Source: Panulirus ornatus (lineage: Eukaryota; Arthropoda; Malacostraca; Decapoda; Palinuridae). Taken from it: 64,000 nucleotides of DNA. The first letter of the stretch is position 1; each line of letters starts with the position of its first letter. The position numbers were made by a program, and so were the translations under genes. The stretch spans positions 48,707,094 through 48,771,093 of the forward strand of contig NC_092230.1 of the NCBI RefSeq assembly GCF_036320965.1, read 5' to 3'. Positions 58,179 to 64,000 of the stretch are shown here, in pieces. A model generated the notes under the pieces. The model searched no databases and was not told the DNA's origin. It saw only the letters and a list, made by a program, of their open reading frames with translations.

Positions 58179-58351
58179 AACCCATGCTATGTTTCACGTG
58201 TCATGGATACCCTCAGCCAACACAGTCCTCCCGGCTATAACGTGAAGATGTGGGACACATCCCGGCGAGGATCACGCTCCGGCACGGCAGCACGGGCCTC
58301 AGTGATGGGTAATCATCGAACCCAGGAGCGAGTACGTGCCCAGTTCACACG

Positions 58352-58642
58352 TTGGAGGAGGAGGAGGAGGAGGAGGAGGAGGACTGCTTACGTTGGAGGA
58401 GGAGGAGGAGGAGGAGGACTGCTCACGTTGGAGGAGGAGGAGGAGGACTGCTTACGTTGGAGGAGGAGGAGGACTGCTCACGTTGGAGGAGGAGGAGGAG
58501 GAGGACTGCTTACGTTGGAGGAGGAGGAGGACTGCTCACGTTGGAGGAGGAGGAGGAGGAGGAGGACTGCTCACGTTGGAGGAGGAGGAGGAGGAGGAGG
58601 ACTGCTCACGTTGGAGGAGGAGGAGGAGGAGGAGGACTGCTC
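58352..58642. repeat. (GGA)n-containing minisatellite, ~9 copies
   Basis: The fixed part ggactgctcacgttgga alternates with four to eight GGA triplets. The tcacgtt/ttacgtt variants alternate. All length changes are triplets, so three plus-strand frames are open without coding meaning. Confidence 0.95.
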
Positions 58643-59428
58643 AGTTAAGGCACATAACAACATCTTGTACTGTGAGGACAGGAGGGAGGAGGGTGCAGGC
58701 GTCACGCCACAGTGAATCGTGTGGCGTCAGCAGTACAGGTCACTACGTACATCTGCCACCACCCAGAGCGTCAGTCAGGTACGAGCCCTCAACCCTGATG
58801 ACCCACACCTACTACAACCCCACCCACACACACACACAACCAGATACCCACGGAGTACAAGCCTCCTCCTCCTCCCGGGCCACCTCCTCTGCACAACCCG
58901 TCATAGCGGACCAAGACGAGAATCATTTCACTAAGTCCAGAAACCAGCCAGGCCACACGTCGTGGCTACGGAGATGAGGAGGAGTAGAGTTAGCAAGTCG
59001 TCTTCGACCGAGTTGTGACGTACACCTGTGAAGGCACCACTTCCGGGGACCCCCAGGGGACTAGCCCAAGTCAAAATTAAATAAATGAATAAACAAACAA
59101 ATAAATAAATAGAGAGCTCATAAAGTTGGCTGGTCAATAAGTCTTAACCCAACACCTTCAGTTTCATTCATGAAAGCGTTGAGGCTTTTACAAGCAAACA
59201 CAAGTGTCACTCTTGCTTGCAATATACGAGCAGGACTGTCCACAGAGCGCGCTGAGATGTCGCCCTTACTGCACATACACAAGCCAGGGGGCAAGAACGA
59301 GTTATAAAACAATCAAAAGGAGACTTCTAGCATGGTTGTGTGTCAGGCAGGGTCTACGATCAAGAAAACAACTATAATATACAACCCTCCCCGCCCCGCC
59401 CCAACCTGAGACACAGCCCGGTATGATA
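58643..59428. other. Unique DNA, no gene recognised
   Basis: About 785 bp of ordinary complexity, with a short AAAT/AAAC-rich stretch near 59075-59110. No conserved motif seen. Confidence 0.55.
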
Positions 59429-60006
59429 GTGAACCCGGACGACACAGTCAACACGAGACTGTGTGAACCCGGACGACACAGTCAACACGAGACTGTGTGA
59501 ACCCGGACGACACAGTCAACACGAGACTGTGTGAACCCGGACGACACAGTCAACACGAGACTGTGTGAACCCGGACGACACAGACAACACGAGACTGTGT
59601 GAACCCGGACGACACAGTCAACACGAGACTGTGTGAACCCGGACGACACAGACAACACGAGACTGTGTGAACCCGGACGACACAGTCAACACGAGACTGT
59701 GTGAACCCGGACGACACAGTCAACACGAGACTGTGTGAACCCGGACGACACAGTCAACACGAGACTGTGTGAACCCGGACGACACAGTCAACACGAGACT
59801 GTGTGAACCCGGACGACACAGTCAACACGAGACTGTGTGAACCCGGACGACACAGTCAACACGAGACTGTGTGAACCCGGACGACACAGTCAACACGAGA
59901 CTGTGTGAACCCGGACGACACAGTCAACACGAGACTGTGTGAACCCGGACGACACAGTCAACACGAGACTGTGTGAACCCGGACGACACAGTCAACACGA
60001 GACTGT
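59429..60006. repeat. 34-bp minisatellite, exactly 17 copies, with inverted arms
   Basis: Unit gtgaacccggacgacacagt plus caacacgagactgt. 578 bp equals 17 x 34. The only variant is cagac for cagtc in two copies (about 59582 and 59650). Across each unit boundary acacagt and actgtgt form a 7-bp inverted repeat with a 9-base loop, so single strands could fold into a string of small hairpins. Confidence 0.97.
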
Positions 60007-60111
60007 CAGACACAAGTAGCGGGGTCAACTATGACCAATGGTATTCTATAATATATATAAACATTGGGCTGAGCTAAACCATGATCAACTTTGCCACAGC
60101 AGATAAAGACC
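60007..60111. other. Short unique spacer
   Basis: About 105 bp. Nothing recognised. Confidence 0.5.
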
Positions 60112-60285
60112 ATCCACACAAGATAATGACCATCCACACAAGATAATGACCATCCACACAAGATAATGACCATCCACACAAGATAATGACCATCCACACA
60201 AGATAATGACCATCACACAAGATAATGACCATCCACACAAGATAATGACCATCCACACAAGATAATGACCATCCACACAAGATAA
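60112..60285. repeat. 20-bp tandem repeat, ~9 copies
   Basis: Unit agataatgaccatccacaca. One copy has lost a base (catcacaca). Confidence 0.95.
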
Positions 60286-60377
60286 TATTTACGATGTAAG
60301 ACTTACTTCTCGCCTCGAGATCCTGTAAAGGTACCAGCGCGGGACCCAGCGGGGTAACCTACGAAAATCATGTGGAC

Positions 60378-60890
60378 CAGCTTAACAAGGCTGTCAGCAG
60401 TGTCAACAAGGCTGTCAGCAGTGTTAACAAGGCTGTCAGCAGTGTTAACAAGGCTGTCAGCAGTGTTAACAAGGCAGTCACCAGTGTTAACAAGGCTGTC
60501 ACCAGTGTTAACAAGGCAGTCAGCAGTGTTAACAAGGGTGTCAGCAGTGTTAACAAGGCAGTCAGCAGTGTTAACAAGGGTGTCAGCAGTGTTAACAAGG
60601 CGGTCAGCAGTGTTAACAAGGGTGTCAGCAGTGTTAACAAGGGTGTCAGCAGTGTTAACAAGGCAGTCAGCAGTGTTAACAAGGGTGTCAGCAGTGTTAA
60701 CAAGGGTGTCAGCAGTGTTAACAAGGCAGTCAGCAGTGTTAACAAGGGTGTCAGCAGTGTTAACAAGGCTGTCAGCAGTGTTAACAAGGCTGTCAACAGT
60801 GTTAACAAGGCAGTCAGCAGTGTTAACAAGGCTGTCAGCAGTGTTAACAAGGGTGTCAGCAGTGTTAACAAGGGTGTCAGCAGTGTACCA
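60378..60890. repeat. 21-bp minisatellite, ~24 copies
   Basis: Unit gctgtcagcagtgttaacaa plus g, with ggtgtc, gcagtc and caccag variants and an HpaI-type GTTAAC in nearly every copy. The unit length is a multiple of 3, so frames on both strands are open. Confidence 0.96.
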
Positions 60891-61482
60891 TGAGATCTGG
60901 AGGTTCGTAACATTTCCAGACTGACGCCAGTTAACCCCGGAGACTGGAGGGAACTGGACGCTGCTTTATGAATGTGGAGTCGTTACGACCAATTGCACTG
61001 ACGACCTGCATTTGTAAGGTCATGGCAAGAATGGTAAATAAATGGCTATTTTGTTTTTCGGAGTCACGGAATGTATCAAATGATCCAGAGTGCGCATCCC
61101 GTCCAAACTGAACCACAATAGATTATTGAACAATCTAGAACATAACATTTTGGATTCATTTGAAAAAAAAGTTATCTGAAAATTTTTTTTTTCGTAGATT
61201 TGAAACCAGTCTGTGACATGACAACGCGAAACGAAATTTTATTGGTTGACGAGATTATTTACCTATTTTTCTCAAACCTTTAAAATAGAGAAAATTTGTC
61301 GACCAGATTGCAACACGTAACGTTATCTCGTGCATGTCTGGCCAAGAAAATGGCGTGTCGCAAGGGAGCTTTCTGAGCCCATTACTGAACATCATGATGA
61401 ACGACATTGTGTCCCCAGCTTCACTCACTCCAAACCTTAACTACTCACTTGATGTTGACGACGTGTGCGTGCGTGCGTGCGT

Positions 61483-61503
61483 GCAGTGGGGGGGGGGGGG
61501 GGG
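61483..61503. repeat. Poly-G run
   Basis: A G homopolymer of about 16-18 bases inside the LINE relic, preceded by (GTGC)n/(CGTG)n. Confidence 0.9.
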
Positions 61504-62069
61504 ACACTCCCGCCCAAATACACAATTATCGAGACAACAGCGCCCATGGCGGAGGTACCGCTACTGTGGGGGGGTCAACTATTATGAGCAATACGGTTGT
61601 TAATGGTAAGCACTGCGGTTGTTTGTACCCACAGTTATAATCCACAATCTGCATTGATGATTATACAAATAAAATAACGTAAGATTCCTGAGTTTAAAGT
61701 CTGACACAAGATTAACTGGTAAAATCACACGAGTAATTTCATAAATAATAATCAGGATAAATATTCTCAAATATCCTTCAAGTTCCTTTTGGGAAGCCGA
61801 CACAAAACCTTTATCAATGGTCTATAATTGCCTAATAATATTCAAGTTAAACTATGTCTCTCTGGTGTGTGATTGGTCAAGCGGTTGTCCCCTGGGGTGG
61901 CTGGATGTGTTACAGAATAAATGTTTGAGGATGTGGCCTGCCTGGGTCGTGTCTGTACCACACTCAGACGACAGCAAGGAGAGGGCGCTGTACCGCCTCT
62001 CCGGCTGCGTCGACACATAGCAACTCTGAGGTAAGGTTCTCTGATGACCAAGAGAAAACCCACACCCAC

Positions 62070-62166
62070 CTGTCCCTGGATCCAACAGGCCCCTGGTCCC
62101 ACCTGTCACTGGATCCAACAGGCCCCTGGTCCCACCTGTCCCTGGATCCAACAGGCCCCTGGTCCT
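62070..62166. repeat. 33-bp tandem repeat, ~3 copies
   Basis: Unit cacctgtccctggatccaac plus aggcccctggtcc, inside the LINE relic, with one tcactgg variant. Confidence 0.92.
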
Positions 62167-62435
62167 CATAATGCACTGGTTACAAAGTGAACACAGTGGA
62201 CATGCTGCTAAGTGTTCTGGTTCCCTGGCAGCAAACAAAACACAAACTGGCTCCTGAGGTGGAAAAATAATAATGAATGCACCAGGGAGTGAGGTACACC
62301 AGCACGTTCGGTAAGTAATAACAGATCATCTGTTATGTGTTCACTTCTCATGGCTCCACTACAGATGATAGTCAGGGTACCAGACTATGGCACGTCCAAT
62401 GTTCCCCAGGTATCGTTTAACACACCAAATAAGTT

Positions 62436-62439
<4 letters not shown>

Positions 62440-62492
<53 letters not shown>
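62440..62492. repeat. (TG)n microsatellite
   Basis: About 26 TG units with one TTTG interruption, inside the LINE relic. Confidence 0.95.
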
Positions 62493-62925
62493 ACGGAATT
62501 ATTTGCTACAGATAAATCTAGTCATAATAAACCAGTTATTTCTCTAGACTCGTTATCACCTCTAACAGCTATTATAAACTCTGGCTACTACAGAGTTAAA
62601 CAAAATAGAAGGCAAGCTCAATGATCCACTTCATCCATGTGTTAATGATATCATGTGGATACGGGCCACTGCAACATTTACGGCAATGACCAGGCAGACA
62701 TGGTGGCTAAACTGACCTCAGACCACGGGGAGGTCATCGAGGTCACCCAGGAGCTGGGGTCAACCTTCTTCTTGGGAAAGAGACACACATTTCTTGTGTG
62801 GCCGAGGCAGCGAACCAGCCTGACAATTAACTACAAAATCATACACGAGATAGTGGATTGGTCGACTTCCTACATACACAACAAGAGAAGAGGTGCGTGT
62901 AGAACTGTCCAGGATTAAAATATAC

Positions 62926-63978
62926 ATATATACAACATATCTACAATCCCGTACCTAAGAATCATTCCCACCCAGTTATGCTCAACATGTAACACAATAT
63001 TGTTAGAAAACACGTCATATCACACTGCATTGGACACGTTGATCACAGGAAGAAAAACAAAATATTCAAAGCAAATAAAATTTCGAACAGAGAAAAAATG
63101 TATAGATAATACTATAATAAAAAGTTGTTTATCTTTCCTCAGGAAACTGAGCAAATCAAGATGATATAAAGTGATGCAATGGTTCTTCATCGCAAGTGTT
63201 CTGACCCCGGGTTGTGGCAGCTACTGCTGGGGTGGTAGTGTGGTGTCTGACCATCTCACATACTACACTGCAGCTCCTGGGTGTGGTGGCAGTTCCTGGG
63301 TGTGGTGGCAGTTCCTGGGTGTGGTGGCAGTTCCTGGGTGTGGTCTCCCACTGGGGATGGTATGGCTATGGCGCAGGGTTGATGGGTCATCGATATAAAC
63401 AATCCATTTATTATATGTGTAAGCAGTGGTGAAGGTCTTTTCGCAGTTCCTTTTCGCATACGCAGCAGTGGATGGTGCACCACTGTATAGTTGTCACGTC
63501 GGTGCAATATCCACAAACCGCTTTTCCACTTTCTAAAACCTATACATTAACAGGCCTACTGACCTCCTCATAGGTCGCTGGCCATAAAACCTAACAAGAC
63601 AAAAAGAAAATGGGGTAGAAAAGCTTGTGCGCGCCCATCGCTCGCTTGTCTCTGTGGTCGCGTTTCCACCATCACTACTGTCCTACCATGCAAGGTTATG
63701 TATGTACTGCAACCATCAATTACAATGTTTGGCTCCGCCTTCTCTACGATTCTTGCCGCGAGTTGCTGGTGATTGGAGGCCGCTTGACGAGCCTGCTACC
63801 AGCACCACGACGGGTGGACAAGCCTCGACCAGCCATCCAAGGTCTAGAAGTGAAGGCGTCACGTCAAGTAGTGAGTACGTGAGCTGACGCGAGATTACTC
63901 AGGCTGGGTGGGTGGACCCGCTGAGCTGGTGTGTGCTACGCTTACATCACACATGACATTATTTACTGTCCATCGCAC
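62926..63978. other. Unique DNA, no gene recognised
   Basis: About 1 kb. Positions 63265-63345 hold four ~20-bp copies of tgggtgtggtggcagttcc. The last 400 bp contain two overlapping open frames of about 85 codons (63625-63887) of balanced composition, unlike the repeat-driven frames elsewhere. I recognise no family and cannot tell whether they are exonic. Confidence 0.5.
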
Positions 63979-64000
63979 CACACACACACACACACACACA
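63979..64000. repeat. (CA)n microsatellite, truncated by window edge
   Basis: Eleven CA units reach the right end of the window. Confidence 0.95.

Larger units (their letters stand above)
60965..62925 (+). mobile_element. Decayed Jockey/I-like LINE with RT and RNase H pieces
   Basis: In order on the plus strand: RT fingers SLRPIALTTCICKVMARMV at about 60980; a decayed middle with TTRNEILL near 61215; SRACLAKKMACRK and, in the next frame, motif B ENGVSQGSFLSPLL at about 61350; motif C decayed to LDVDD for YVDD/YADD near 61450; a post-RT WLDVLQNKCLRM segment near 61900; and an RNase H-like end GHCNIYGNDQADMVAK near 62660. A poly-G run, a 33-bp repeat and a (TG)n tract interrupt it, and frames change repeatedly. 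RNase H after the RT is typical of I and some Jockey-group elements. The element is dead, and its 5' endonuclease is not visible because the 21-bp array abuts it. Confidence 0.75.

Noticed and set aside
59429..60006. CRISPR-like array or 34-bp recombinase sites
   Set aside because: The repeats are directly abutting with no variable spacers, and the 7-bp arms do not resemble a recombinase site. The window is eukaryotic.

Overview
This is a eukaryotic nuclear window with no host protein-coding gene that I can support. It is a patchwork of tandem repeats and broken retroelements. Summing the array boundaries listed below, about 38-39 kb of the 64 kb (roughly 60%) is minisatellite or microsatellite DNA in more than 50 separate arrays with units of 10-48 bp. 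The rest is retroelement remains and unannotatable unique sequence. The retroelement families (an RTE-like LINE with a (TA)n tail, CR1-like and Jockey-like LINE pieces, a probable Penelope-like piece, and a short dispersed element beside (TA)n) together with this repeat load suggest an arthropod, most likely a decapod crustacean. That is an inference from family resemblance, not a database match.

Layout. 1-6.2 kb: minisatellites (25, 26, 35, 20, 29, 36, 45, 18, 18, 24 and 31 bp units). 6.5-9.2 kb: two copies of one LINE family head to head around a (TA)n(TG)n tract. 9.2-25.5 kb: arrays of 26-27, 41, 32, 26, 10, 28, 18, 30, 29/24, 30, 33 and 40 bp. 25.8-27.5 kb: a 46-bp array that appears to derive from a LINE tail, then CR1-like LINE remnants and a SINE-like element. 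27.9-36.4 kb: further arrays. 36.7-38.3 kb: a probable Penelope-like relic and a second SINE-like copy between (TA)n tracts. 38.6-48.4 kb: arrays, with a compact CRE/E-box/TATA-like cluster at 41.9 kb beside a 21-bp array. 48.5-53.5 kb: one very homogeneous 48-bp satellite made of two 24-bp monomers; its last 4,800 bp are 100 dimers in which I saw no variant. 53.6-55.7 kb: CR1-like and Jockey-like LINE fragments on the minus strand. 57.5-58.6 kb: C-rich, CpG-dense and GGA arrays. 59.4-60.9 kb: 34, 20 and 21 bp arrays. 60.9-62.9 kb: a decayed Jockey/I-like LINE on the plus strand with RT and RNase H pieces.

The very long open frames here (up to about 1,700 codons) are products of arrays that lack stops. 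When the unit length is a multiple of 3, or three times the unit is stop-free, several frames stay open. I therefore annotate none of them as genes. No operons, CRISPR arrays or complete RNA genes were found. I found no new biological system that I could defend. The most interesting items are the near-identical 48-bp satellite, the inverted LINE pair, the shared 3' module of LINE and SINE-like elements, the LINE-tail origin of a minisatellite, and the CRE cluster.
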